Assembly (NCBI GenBank): GCA_002369525.1
Contig: DFFN01000057.1
Location: forward strand, 1 to 25,431
Direction of reading: 5' to 3'
Length of the DNA: 25,431 nt
Origin: Lachnoclostridium sp. UBA3775
Lineage (GTDB): Bacteria; Bacillota; Clostridia; Lachnospirales; Lachnospiraceae
Shown: piece after piece, positions 14,460 through 21,745 of the stretch
How positions within the stretch are numbered: the first letter of the stretch is position 1
How the letters are laid out: the number at the start of each line of letters is the position of its first letter
Translations under genes and position numbers: made by a program
Notes under the pieces: model-generated
What the model was told of the DNA's origin: nothing
The model's input: only the letters and a program-made list of their open reading frames with translations
Database searches by the model: none

Positions 14460-15275
14460 TTACAGCTCGTAAAACTCAGGTTTATGTGCCCTGAATACCG
14501 CGTAGTGTTTAAAACCGCAGTCAAGAAGTATGTCCCTTGCCTTATCGAAGCAGCCGCCGACGTGTTCGGACTTATGGGCATCGCTTCCGACGGTGATTAT
14601 TTCGCCGCCCATGGCCCTGTACATTTTTAGTATGGTGGGTGAGGGATTGGGCACGGAAAAGCCTTTGTTAAGGTTTTTGGTATTGATCTCAAGTCCGTGT
14701 CCGTCTTCAATTATTTTCTTGAGTATGACCTCTATAATGTTTAAAAAGCGGGTAGGCTCGATATGGGTATCCGCGGGTACATAGCGTGCCGCATAGTCGA
14801 GATGGCCGTAAACATCGTATGAATCATAGTGCTCAACGTTGAAAAGGGTTGCCTCATAGTATTGCATGAGCCTCCGGTATGCATTGTGTCCTTCCCAGAA
14901 TTTGGGATAGTAGGGATCTCCGTAATCGTAGAGATGGGTGGAGCCTATTATGAAGTCGAAAGGCAGAACCTTCAGCTCATTAAATCGTTTGTCGATCTTT
15001 TCGACTATATCCGCTTCGTTTCTGAAACCGAACTCCATTCCTATACCCAGATCAATTCTACCACTGTAGTCTGCACGAAGTTTCCCAAGAACATCAAAAT
15101 ATTCCTTTTCATCAAAAATATACTGGGTATTGTCCTCGGGCCATTCGCAGTCCATATGATCCGTAATGGTGATGGAGGTCAGTCCGCGGGAGATCGCGGT
15201 GTCAAGTAACAGCCTCGGATCTGACTGGCTGTCTGTCGAAAAGCTTGAATGCATGTGCTGGTCTGAGAGTATCAT
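14460..15275 (-). CDS. PHP-domain phosphoesterase, histidinol-phosphatase (HisJ/HisK) type
   Basis: This 271-residue metal-dependent phosphoesterase has the metal-site motifs SDQHMHSSFSTDS (His7, His9), ITDHMD, IGMEFGFR (Glu), IIGSTHLYD, YGHLDYAARY and VGSDAHKSEHVG, spread across the chain as in the PHP family. HisJ-type members dephosphorylate L-histidinol phosphate in histidine synthesis. Other PHP enzymes act on nucleotides or polyphosphates, and no his gene is nearby, so substrate confidence is moderate. AGGAAAGGA lies before the ATG. It follows rqcH on the same strand after 26 bases without a visible terminator, so the two are probably one transcript. Its stop is 1 base from that of the convergent PII gene. 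Confidence 0.85.
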   Translation of the reverse strand: MILSDQHMHSSFSTDSQSDPRLLLDTAISRGLTSITITDHMDCEWPEDNTQYIFDEKEYFDVLGKLRADYSGRIDLGIGMEFGFRNEADIVEKIDKRFNELKVLPFDFIIGSTHLYDYGDPYYPKFWEGHNAYRRLMQYYEATLFNVEHYDSYDVYGHLDYAARYVPADTHIEPTRFLNIIEVILKKIIEDGHGLEINTKNLNKGFSVPNPSPTILKMYRAMGGEIITVGSDAHKSEHVGGCFDKARDILLDCGFKHYAVFRAHKPEFYEL

Positions 15276-15301
15276 TTTATTTCCTTTCCTTTGGCCTTTT
15301 A

Positions 15302-17083
15302 TCAGTCTTTTATTTCGGTAAGCCCCTCAAGGCCGGGAGCGGCCACCATTGAGTAGTTGGTATAATAAACCACAAAGCCGGGTTTTGAACCTGCAGGCTT
15401 TTTAAGGTTTCTGCGTTCGAGATAGTCGATTTCAATCTTTCCGCCTGATTTATCGGAAGAGTAATAAGCCGCAGCCGCTGCGGCATATTCAAATTCCTTA
15501 TCCGGTATTTCTTCCCCTTTGTTCTTTAAAATGACGTGCGAACCCGGAATGGTTTTGGAATGGAACCACCAGTCGGAACCGTTTGACATTTTGAAGCTGA
15601 GCTCGTCATTCTGGTAATTGTTCCTTCCTACATAGATATCATAGCCTTCGGGAGTGCGGTAGTGGAAGGGAAGGGATTTTGAAGAGCTTTTCGGACCCTT
15701 CTGGTTTTTGGGATTCTGTTTTCCCTTTGATGCGGCAGAAGAAGTTCTTCGTACATAACCATATTCCTCCAGCTCGCGCCTTATCTGGTTAAGGTCATCA
15801 TCGTTAAGGGCGTGATCCATGGAATTTTGTATCGACTGAAGGTGGTAGAGCTCCTCCCTTGAATTTTTAAGCTGCTCGGTGACTGCCTCAAAGGTACGTT
15901 TTAGTTTGGCATAGCGGTCAAAATAGCGCTTTGCATTGGCCATTACAGGTATTGTATCATCTAACGGAATGGTGATCTCGTTACCGTCATAGTAATTTGT
16001 GCAGCTCATACTTTTTGAGCCTTCCTCGACTGTATAGCCATAGGTTGAGATAAGCTCGCCATAGACCTTATACTTGTCACGCTTTTCGGTGCTCTTAAGC
16101 TGGGTAAGCTGCAGGTCGATTTTTTTTGAGGTGCGTTCTATGGCATTTGACAGTGATTTTCTGAGAGCCTGTGATTTTTGGGAAATCCTCGACTGCTTTT
16201 CTTTCATTGAGTAGAAGCTTCCGAGAAGTAAGGACATGCTTTCGTATTTTTCGCGGGTGTAATCCTCATTTTCATACGAAAGAAGCCTGAAAGCAGCGTA
16301 TTCTACGGCAGTAGAACCTTTGTAAATGATATATGGTTCATAATCGCCTGATTTTACTTTGTTAAGGAAAAGCATGCATATTTCATAGAGGCTTTCGGCT
16401 TCGTTATCTCCGAGCTCCTCGGTATTTAAGGAGGGATTTACCCCGGCCCGGAAGCAAATCTCCGATGAAAGAAGAGGGGAAAATCCTGTAAAAGAGGAAT
16501 ATAATGCCTTGTGAATGTCACAGCTGTGCTTTTTTAGCGCCGAAGCAAAGCCTGCAATGGAAAGCCACTCAATTTCAAGTTTGTCATCGGTTTTGGGAAT
16601 GAAATAGTCCCTTCCCGGAAGAACCTCGCGTACGGAGCTTACGGATGAGGGAATTCTTTTGATCGAATCCAGAACCTTAAATTCTTCATCGGTAAAGATG
16701 ATGTTTGAATGTTTTCCCATCAGTTCTATCATCAGCCATTTCTGACGAAGATCACCCATTTCGTCAAGGTGCTCAAGGCGTATGCGGACAACCCTTTCAA
16801 GCCCCGGCTGGTCGACATCAAGTATTCTTGCTGAACCTATGTGCTTGCGAAGGAGCATGCAGAAGGCAGGAGCAGCCGCAGGAGAAGGCTTGTTCTCGTC
16901 CGTAAAGCGCAGAAGGGGGAGTGAAGGAGAAACCGAAATGTCGAGACGGTAATTGTCATAGTTCTTTACCGTGATGATCAGTTCGTCCTTTTCCGGCTGA
17001 GCAATTTTATTGATACGTCCACCGACCAGTTTTTCCTTTATTTCTTTAACCAGTGCGGAGACGGTAAAACCATCGAATGCCAT
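15302..17083 (-). CDS. rqcH: Ribosome quality-control factor RqcH (NFACT protein)
   Basis: This 593-residue NFACT-family protein was formerly called fibronectin-binding protein. RqcH binds obstructed 50S subunits with peptidyl-tRNA and directs C-terminal Ala tailing. NFACT-N starts MAFDGFTVSALVKEIKEKL with GGRINKIAQP and FCMLLRKHIG. A HhH-like and coiled-coil middle (about 285-430) follows. NFACT-R near the C terminus has YVGRNNYQNDELSFK and DWWFHSKTIPGSHVIL. The conserved Asp-Arg pair (D97-R98 in Bacillus, from memory) is Glu96-Arg97 here, in QPGLERVV. A start 18 codons further upstream is open, but ATG 17083 with AAGGA about nine bases away matches the family N terminus. A low-complexity Lys/Ser/Gly linker (about 455-475) precedes NFACT-R. 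A good extended -10 promoter lies 45 bases upstream. Confidence 0.95.
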   Translation of the reverse strand: MAFDGFTVSALVKEIKEKLVGGRINKIAQPEKDELIITVKNYDNYRLDISVSPSLPLLRFTDENKPSPAAAPAFCMLLRKHIGSARILDVDQPGLERVVRIRLEHLDEMGDLRQKWLMIELMGKHSNIIFTDEEFKVLDSIKRIPSSVSSVREVLPGRDYFIPKTDDKLEIEWLSIAGFASALKKHSCDIHKALYSSFTGFSPLLSSEICFRAGVNPSLNTEELGDNEAESLYEICMLFLNKVKSGDYEPYIIYKGSTAVEYAAFRLLSYENEDYTREKYESMSLLLGSFYSMKEKQSRISQKSQALRKSLSNAIERTSKKIDLQLTQLKSTEKRDKYKVYGELISTYGYTVEEGSKSMSCTNYYDGNEITIPLDDTIPVMANAKRYFDRYAKLKRTFEAVTEQLKNSREELYHLQSIQNSMDHALNDDDLNQIRRELEEYGYVRRTSSAASKGKQNPKNQKGPKSSSKSLPFHYRTPEGYDIYVGRNNYQNDELSFKMSNGSDWWFHSKTIPGSHVILKNKGEEIPDKEFEYAAAAAAYYSSDKSGGKIEIDYLERRNLKKPAGSKPGFVVYYTNYSMVAAPGLEGLTEIKD

Positions 17084-17127
17084 GATAAATATCCTTTTTA
17101 AATAAATCTTTATGCCGCAACAAGCCA

Positions 17128-17136
17128 AGTATACCA
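17128..17136 (-). promoter_or_regulatory. Extended -10 promoter of rqcH
   Basis: Read on the minus strand, TGG-TATACT fits the TGnTATAAT extended -10 pattern, which tolerates a poor -35. Upstream is only a T-rich stretch. It lies about 45 bases before the rqcH ATG. Confidence 0.55.
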
Positions 17137-17197
17137 CAGCATGCCCTTAAAAAAAAGCAAAAACTGTATCAAAAGGCAAATTTTAATATAAAAAAAG

Positions 17198-17226
17198 TTT
17201 ACAAGAAGAGTTTTTCCATGTATAAT
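17198..17226 (+). promoter_or_regulatory. Near-consensus promoter of the rhomboid-like/GerW operon
   Basis: TTTACA (17198-17203) and TATAAT (17221-17226) are separated by exactly 17 bases, close to the vegetative sigma consensus. An in-frame ATG at 17218 overlaps this -10 and cannot be in the transcript, which decides the start codon of the first gene at 17260. Confidence 0.85.
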
Positions 17227-17259
17227 ATAGTAGTATTTTTATGTATCGAGGAAAGAGTA

Positions 17260-18249
17260 ATGTACAATAAGCTGAAAAACAAATTCGGCAAATATGCAGT
17301 TGTTAATCTGATGAAATATGTTGTATTGCTTTATATCTGCGGCTATTTCATCTACCTTATAGGAAATGCAAAGGGTGTGGATATCTACGGTACCTACCTT
17401 TGCTTTGATGTTGACAAGATACTTAAAGGGCAGGTCTGGAGAATTGTAAGCTGGCTCATTCAGGCTCCGAATTACGATATATTTTTTCTTCTGATAAGCC
17501 TTTGGTTTTATTATTTCATCGGCTCGACGCTCGAAAAGTTCTGGGGAAGCTTCAGGTTTAACCTGTTTTATTTCTCCGGCGTCTTTTTCAATGTGCTGGC
17601 AGTTGTGATAATATATCTGATAAGCAAGCCCTTCTACGGGTCCTTCGGAGCCCTTAACAGGCTGATGGCAATGCTTAAGTATTACCTGCCGAACCTTGAA
17701 TACATCAACCTTTCGATGTTCCTTGCCTTTGCGGTGATCTTTTCAGAGGCAAGCGTGCTGCTTTTCTTTATCATCCCGATAAAGATCAAGTATCTGGCCT
17801 ATATTTATGTGGGGATCGAGATATATAACATCGTCGACTGCTTCCTTAAGGGAGGAGACAGCTGGAAGGCGGGAGTTGTCAGAGCGATACTCTGCTTCGT
17901 ATCGATGCTGAATTTCATCATATTCTACATAAATGCGAAGAAACACGGTACGAACAGCCTGGCCGATGCGATCAGGAGGAGACAGTATCAGAATGCCTAC
18001 AGGCGCGGTGAGGCCGAAAACGCGAGAATGATGAACCGCGAAGCCGGTCTTAACAGAACAGAAAAGGTAATAACCAGACATAAATGTGCGGTCTGCGGCC
18101 GCACAGAGCTTGACGGAGACGATCTTGAGTTCCGTTTCTGCTCAAAATGCGAAGGAAACTATGAATATTGCATGGATCACCTCTATACCCACACCCATGT
18201 GGTCAGAGCTCTTGTGGATCCTGATGAGGTGAATAAGGATGGAAAGTGA
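17260..18249 (+). CDS. Rhomboid-like membrane protein without protease active site, C-terminal zinc ribbon
   Basis: This 329-residue membrane protein has about six helices, near 15-35, 72-88, 100-122, 145-175, 178-200 and 213-232. The loop KGQVWRIVSWLIQAP (56-70) resembles the GQ-WR loop of rhomboid/Der1 folds. The place of the catalytic GxSG holds GSFG (127-130), and no His is seen in the last helix, so proteolysis is unlikely. After an Arg-rich linker (about 250-270) a small metal-binding module has Cys276/Cys279, Cys294/Cys297, Cys304 and several His (CMDHLYTHTHV). The start is ATG 17260 with GAGGA seven bases upstream; the promoter rules out earlier starts. It overlaps the next gene by 11 bases. 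Function unknown; a membrane chaperone or quality-control role is possible but unproven. Confidence 0.7.
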   Translation: MYNKLKNKFGKYAVVNLMKYVVLLYICGYFIYLIGNAKGVDIYGTYLCFDVDKILKGQVWRIVSWLIQAPNYDIFFLLISLWFYYFIGSTLEKFWGSFRFNLFYFSGVFFNVLAVVIIYLISKPFYGSFGALNRLMAMLKYYLPNLEYINLSMFLAFAVIFSEASVLLFFIIPIKIKYLAYIYVGIEIYNIVDCFLKGGDSWKAGVVRAILCFVSMLNFIIFYINAKKHGTNSLADAIRRRQYQNAYRRGEAENARMMNREAGLNRTEKVITRHKCAVCGRTELDGDDLEFRFCSKCEGNYEYCMDHLYTHTHVVRALVDPDEVNKDGK

Positions 18250-19579
18250 TTTTAAGAGCTTCTCCGCGGCACTTGCGGATGACTACCGGAACATGGCACT
18301 GATAAACTTTGCCATGGAGTACTTCAATACCTACGAAGGCCTCTACGATGCCTATGAAAGCATTGAAGAGGAGAAGGCCGGCATCGCAGCAATCGTATCG
18401 GCGGCCGAAAAGCTTTTCGATGAAAATGCCGACAATGAAGAGATATACCGTAAACTTTCCGAGCTGCGTTCGGAAACAATAGACAGAATGGAAATGCTCA
18501 GTGCATGCACAGATTATTTCGGCATACATGAATACATTTTAAACCGCATCGAACTCCGTTACGGCGACGAATTAGGCGCAACGGACAACGATGAAGAGGC
18601 CAGGAAGATACTTCAGTATATTTTTGAGCCCAAGGACAATATGGAGGTAAACCTGCGCATCAGGGACATGCTTGCCTGCCTTCCCGTGAGGATGACAAGC
18701 AGCCGCTTCTTCGACCTCCTGCAGGAAAGCTTTACGATATACAAGGGCTCGGAAAAGAACAGCCTTGATTCCCACGTGTACATGATAAGGTCTGCGGCAG
18801 GTCTTGGTGCCGAAAACAATGATAAGGTGCCTCAGGAAATAAAGAAATATATCGATATATTCGAGAATATCGATTATAAGAACATTACCGCAGCTTCATA
18901 TGAGGAATATGCAGCGCTTCTTGACGAGATAAGCGACAGGCTTGTTTCAAAGAGCGAGCTTGTGCTTGAGATGATGGAAATGCTTAACGACCTTTCAACG
19001 GCGTTTCTCACCGCAACCGTAAGTTCCGGAGCGGAGAAAATAATGGAAATAATAAAACCCTGTACCGAAATGGTAAGCAAAGCCTTTGAAAAGGTTTTAA
19101 AGGAAGGGGAATATACCGCAAGCGATCAGAAAATCTCGGATGAGTGCTTTGCAAAGCTTGAAGGAAGAGCCGAGAAGCTTTCCGGAAAAATCGCGGCAGC
19201 GGAGGGAAGGCTGGATTCCTATAAAAACAGCCTTCAGACAGATGACAGCCTGACGCTTGATACGCTGTTAAAAGCCGAAAAGCTGATGTCAAGTTCCGAA
19301 TTCGTGAAGCTTGATGAAGGAATCGACATTACGGAATGTTCCGACGAGACCGTTAATGCGGCATATCTTAAGCTTTCCGAAGAACTTAAGGCTGTGTTTG
19401 AGAAAAAAGAGAAGATTTACCGCAGGGCCGTAATGGCTTCCGTGCTAAAGGAACTGCCGGTGTTCTTTGTTTCTCATACAGAAGTAATGAATTACGTGAG
19501 ATTTACTCTTGACAATTGCAAGGATGAGGCCGAAAAGACTGCAAGCCTGAGGATTTTTGGCCGCAGCTATGAAAAATAA
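18239..19579 (+). CDS. Unrecognised helical cytoplasmic protein
   Basis: I do not recognise this 446-residue protein. It is acidic, almost wholly helical by composition, with no signal peptide and no membrane segment. It has several heptad-like stretches (for example near 305-345, KLEGRAEKLSGKIAAAEGRL) and no evident catalytic motif. A candidate hydrophobic patch is LKELPVFFVSHTEVMNYVRF near 410-430. RBS GAGG lies nine bases upstream of ATG, inside the end of the rhomboid-like gene, so the two are coupled. The DUF2953 gene follows after 24 bases. The context suggests a scaffold or partner for the membrane proteins of this operon, which is inference only. Confidence 0.8.
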   Translation: MESDFKSFSAALADDYRNMALINFAMEYFNTYEGLYDAYESIEEEKAGIAAIVSAAEKLFDENADNEEIYRKLSELRSETIDRMEMLSACTDYFGIHEYILNRIELRYGDELGATDNDEEARKILQYIFEPKDNMEVNLRIRDMLACLPVRMTSSRFFDLLQESFTIYKGSEKNSLDSHVYMIRSAAGLGAENNDKVPQEIKKYIDIFENIDYKNITAASYEEYAALLDEISDRLVSKSELVLEMMEMLNDLSTAFLTATVSSGAEKIMEIIKPCTEMVSKAFEKVLKEGEYTASDQKISDECFAKLEGRAEKLSGKIAAAEGRLDSYKNSLQTDDSLTLDTLLKAEKLMSSSEFVKLDEGIDITECSDETVNAAYLKLSEELKAVFEKKEKIYRRAVMASVLKELPVFFVSHTEVMNYVRFTLDNCKDEAEKTASLRIFGRSYEK

Positions 19580-19603
19580 AATATATAAAGAAGGAAAAGA
19601 AGT

Positions 19604-20533
19604 ATGGGTATATTTCTTTCGATACTGAAGGTCATCGGAATCATACTCCTTTGCATCCTGGCCTTTGTACTTTTTCTGGTGATCCTGATTCTCGTGTGCC
19701 CGATAAATTACCGGGGGGACGCAAGGTTTGAAGAAAAGGCCGATGCCCATGTCAAAGTCGGATGGATGTTTTTCATCAGGTTTTATCTGGATGTGAAAGA
19801 CAATAAGCCGGATTATGCGGCAAAGCTTTTCGGAATCAGGGTTTTCCCCAAAAAGAAGAAGGAAGAAAAAGAGGATGAACATCTTTTTTCGGAAGCAAAG
19901 TCCGAAGCGGAGGATAAAAAAACCGACGAAAAGGATGCTGATTCCGTAAAAAAAGCTGAGGAAAAGACCGAGGAAAAGACCGGGGAAAAGACCGAAATCG
20001 CGGAGGTCTCCGGAAACGAAGAGGAGCAGGAGGAAAAAACTTCGCTGATCGAAAAAATCGAAAACCTCGCCGAGAAAGTCATACATATCTGGGATAATAC
20101 AACCTGTGCCCTTGCGGATGAGAAGTCGGTTCTGTTCCGTTTCATAAGCAGGAAGTCGACAAAAAATTCCCTGATATGGACCAAGGACTTCCTGATTAAG
20201 GGTTTATGGCATATAAGGCCGAGAAAGCTTAAGGGAAGCCTTGAGCTCGGGCTTGACGATCCGGCGACAACGGGCTATATCTTCGCGGCGCTGTCGCAGT
20301 TCTATGATGCCTACTACGAAAATTTTGAGCTCACGCCCGAATTTGAGGAAAAAACCATAAAGGGCGAGCTTGAACTTAAGGGGCATATAGTTCTCGGTTA
20401 TATAGTGATGAAGGCTTTAAGGCTCTATCTCAGAAAACAGTTCAGGCAGTTCCTTAAGAATGCAAAGGGCCTGAAAAATGATACAATGAAAAACATAGAA
20501 AAGATAAAGGATGGTATAACAAACTATGGCTAA
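19604..20533 (+). CDS. DUF2953 membrane protein (YtfI-like)
   Basis: This 309-residue protein has one long N-terminal membrane helix (about 7-33, IGIILLCILAFVLFLVILIL), then CPINYRGDARFEEKADAHVKVGWMFF and KLFGIRVF, typical of DUF2953. A Lys/Glu-rich insert follows (about 83-150), with three EEKT units, then the second conserved part LKGSLELGLDDPATTGYIFA and FEEKTIKGELELKGHIVLGYI. In Bacillus the DUF2953 gene ytfI stands directly before ytfJ (gerW), exactly the arrangement here, with an 8-base overlap. The role is unknown; the link to a spore protein suggests sporulation or germination. RBS GAAGGAAAAG lies before the ATG. Confidence 0.85.
   Translation: MGIFLSILKVIGIILLCILAFVLFLVILILVCPINYRGDARFEEKADAHVKVGWMFFIRFYLDVKDNKPDYAAKLFGIRVFPKKKKEEKEDEHLFSEAKSEAEDKKTDEKDADSVKKAEEKTEEKTGEKTEIAEVSGNEEEQEEKTSLIEKIENLAEKVIHIWDNTTCALADEKSVLFRFISRKSTKNSLIWTKDFLIKGLWHIRPRKLKGSLELGLDDPATTGYIFAALSQFYDAYYENFELTPEFEEKTIKGELELKGHIVLGYIVMKALRLYLRKQFRQFLKNAKGLKNDTMKNIEKIKDGITNYG
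19958..19993 (+). repeat. 12-bp tandem repeat, three units, inside the DUF2953 gene
   Basis: GAGGAAAAGACC occurs three times in a row (the third unit starts GGGG), coding EEKT-EEKT-GEKT in the charged insert. Length change by slippage in multiples of 12 would keep the frame. Confidence 0.85.
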
Positions 20534-20957
20534 CGCAAATTTTGATGAAATGTTCAAGAGTCTGTTCGGTAACATGAAGGGTTTTTTAAGCTCGGAGACA
20601 GTAGTCGGAAAAGCAATGACCCTGCCTAACGGAACGATACTCATCCCCATTATGGATGTCACCTTCGGCGTAGGCGGCGGCGGATTTACAAAGAAGCACT
20701 CCAACGGCGGTACCGATGACAAAAACAAGACCTCAGGCGCCATCGGCGGAAAAATGTCCGCGAACTGTGTTATCATCATTGAAGGAGATGAGATAAGAGT
20801 GCTTAACATTAAACAGCAGGATGCTCTTACAAGATGCATAGACCTTATCCCCGAGATATCAAAACGCATTAAAAAGTTAAAGAACGGAGACAATCTTGAC
20901 GAGGTTGTTGACCAGGTGGCAAGAGAAGCGGTAGATGCCCAGGCAAATGATAAATAA
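20526..20957 (+). CDS. gerW: GerW/YtfJ-family sporulation protein
   Basis: This 143-residue protein carries the family pattern: FKSLFGNMKGFLSSETVVGKAM near the N terminus, LPNGTILIPIMDVTFGVGGGGF (about 33-54), a Gly/Ser/Lys flexible stretch, and SANCVIIIEGDEIRVL. In Bacillus YtfJ/GerW is a spore protein needed for proper germination. Many non-sporulating Lachnospiraceae keep it, so the gene alone does not prove sporulation. It is last in the four-gene operon, and its start is inside the end of the DUF2953 gene. AAAGGATGG lies about 12 bases upstream. No terminator hairpin was found after it, so some read-through into rpmB is possible. Confidence 0.9.
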   Translation: MANANFDEMFKSLFGNMKGFLSSETVVGKAMTLPNGTILIPIMDVTFGVGGGGFTKKHSNGGTDDKNKTSGAIGGKMSANCVIIIEGDEIRVLNIKQQDALTRCIDLIPEISKRIKKLKNGDNLDEVVDQVAREAVDAQANDK

Positions 20958-20973
20958 TTTTTTAAAATAATGC

Positions 20974-21002
20974 TTGCATTTATTGAAGTTTTTTGGTAGA
21001 AT
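20974..21002 (+). promoter_or_regulatory. rpmB promoter
   Basis: TTGCAT (20974-20979) and TAGAAT (20997-21002) are 17 bases apart, and the leader is about 45 bases. The fit is good for a constitutive ribosomal-protein promoter. Confidence 0.7.
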
Positions 21003-21055
21003 ACCACTGTTACGGTTTGTGATAACCCATATTTTTGCAAAAGGAGGTGCTAACC

Positions 21056-21253
21056 ATGGCAAAATGTGACGTTTGTGGAAAGGGTGCACTTTTCGGAAGA
21101 CAGATCAGTATAACAAGAAGTCAGGTTTCCGGCAGAGCTAACAGAGAGTGGAAATCAAATGTTAAGTCTGTTAAGATCAAACAGGACGGAAGTGTTAAGA
21201 GAATGCATGTTTGCACAGCTTGTCTTAGATCCGGTAAGGTAGAGAGAGCTTAA
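21056..21253 (+). CDS. rpmB: 50S ribosomal protein L28
   Basis: This is a 65-residue L28, the usual length for Firmicutes. The start MAKCDVCGKGALFGRQIS and the later HVCTACLRSGKV form two CxxC pairs, so this is the zinc-binding version of L28. AAGGAGG lies 7 bases before ATG 21056. An upstream in-frame ATG at 21035 lies before the ribosome site and is rejected. It has its own promoter and terminator and stands upstream of the Gls24/fakA pair, as in many Firmicutes. Confidence 0.98.
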   Translation: MAKCDVCGKGALFGRQISITRSQVSGRANREWKSNVKSVKIKQDGSVKRMHVCTACLRSGKVERA

Positions 21254-21262
21254 GCTTGAAAG

Positions 21263-21292
21263 CGTGGGTGCTACGTCAGTAACACCCATTTT
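21263..21292 (+). terminator. rpmB terminator
   Basis: TGGGTG (21263-21268) pairs with CACCCA (21281-21286), continued after one mismatch by TAC/GTA around a GTCA loop, and T6 follows. Confidence 0.9.
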
Positions 21293-21306
21293 TTATGCTT
21301 TTTTGC

Positions 21307-21335
21307 TTTACTATTTCGGAATTTGCATGTATAAT
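21307..21335 (+). promoter_or_regulatory. Promoter of the Gls24-fakA operon
   Basis: TTTACT (21307-21312) and TATAAT (21330-21335) are 17 bases apart, just after the rpmB terminator and about 40 bases before the start codon. Confidence 0.7.
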
Positions 21336-21375
21336 AAATACACTAACTAGAAGTTTGCTTCGGAAAGAGGTTAAT

Positions 21376-21732
21376 ATGGATGGTACAATTATGAGAAATT
21401 CCGGCGAAGTGACTATCGATTCGAGTGTTGTTGCTAAGTATGCAGGCTCGGCAGCGGTAGAGTGCTTTGGTATTGTCGGCATGGCAAGCGTTGGAGTTAA
21501 GGATGGTATCGTTAAGCTGCTCAATAAAGAATCTCTTACACAAGGCGTAAACGTTTCAATCGTTAATAATGAGATCAAAATCGCATTCCACGTGATTGTT
21601 TCTTACGGCGTAAGCATCAAGGCTGTCTGTGAGAATCTGATCTCAAATGTAAGATATAAGCTTGAGGATTTTACCGGCCTGAAGGTAAGTGACATAAAGA
21701 TAATAGTAGAAGGCGTACGCATCATTGACTGA
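21376..21732 (+). CDS. Gls24/Asp23 family protein, YloU-like
   Basis: This 118-residue small soluble protein begins MDGTIMRNSGEVTIDSSVVAKYAG, the usual Asp23/Gls24 start, and continues with VECFGIVGMASVGVKDG and the conserved end VSDIKIIVEGVRIID. Such proteins are linked to cell-envelope stress, but the YloU type next to fakA has no fixed function. ATG 21376 follows GAGG by five bases. An upstream in-frame start at 21295 is before the promoter and is rejected. The fakA start is 14 bases after its stop. Confidence 0.93.
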   Translation: MDGTIMRNSGEVTIDSSVVAKYAGSAAVECFGIVGMASVGVKDGIVKLLNKESLTQGVNVSIVNNEIKIAFHVIVSYGVSIKAVCENLISNVRYKLEDFTGLKVSDIKIIVEGVRIID

Positions 21733-21745
21733 GGAGGATTTGAAA

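Noticed and set aside
17218..17259. Upstream in-frame ATG for the rhomboid-like gene
   Set aside because: It overlaps the TATAAT of the promoter and so cannot be transcribed from it. ATG 17260 has a proper ribosome site.
20958..21055. Possible leader riboswitch or L28 autoregulatory structure before rpmB
   Set aside because: Apart from promoter and ribosome site, no stable paired arms were evident in this short AT-rich leader.
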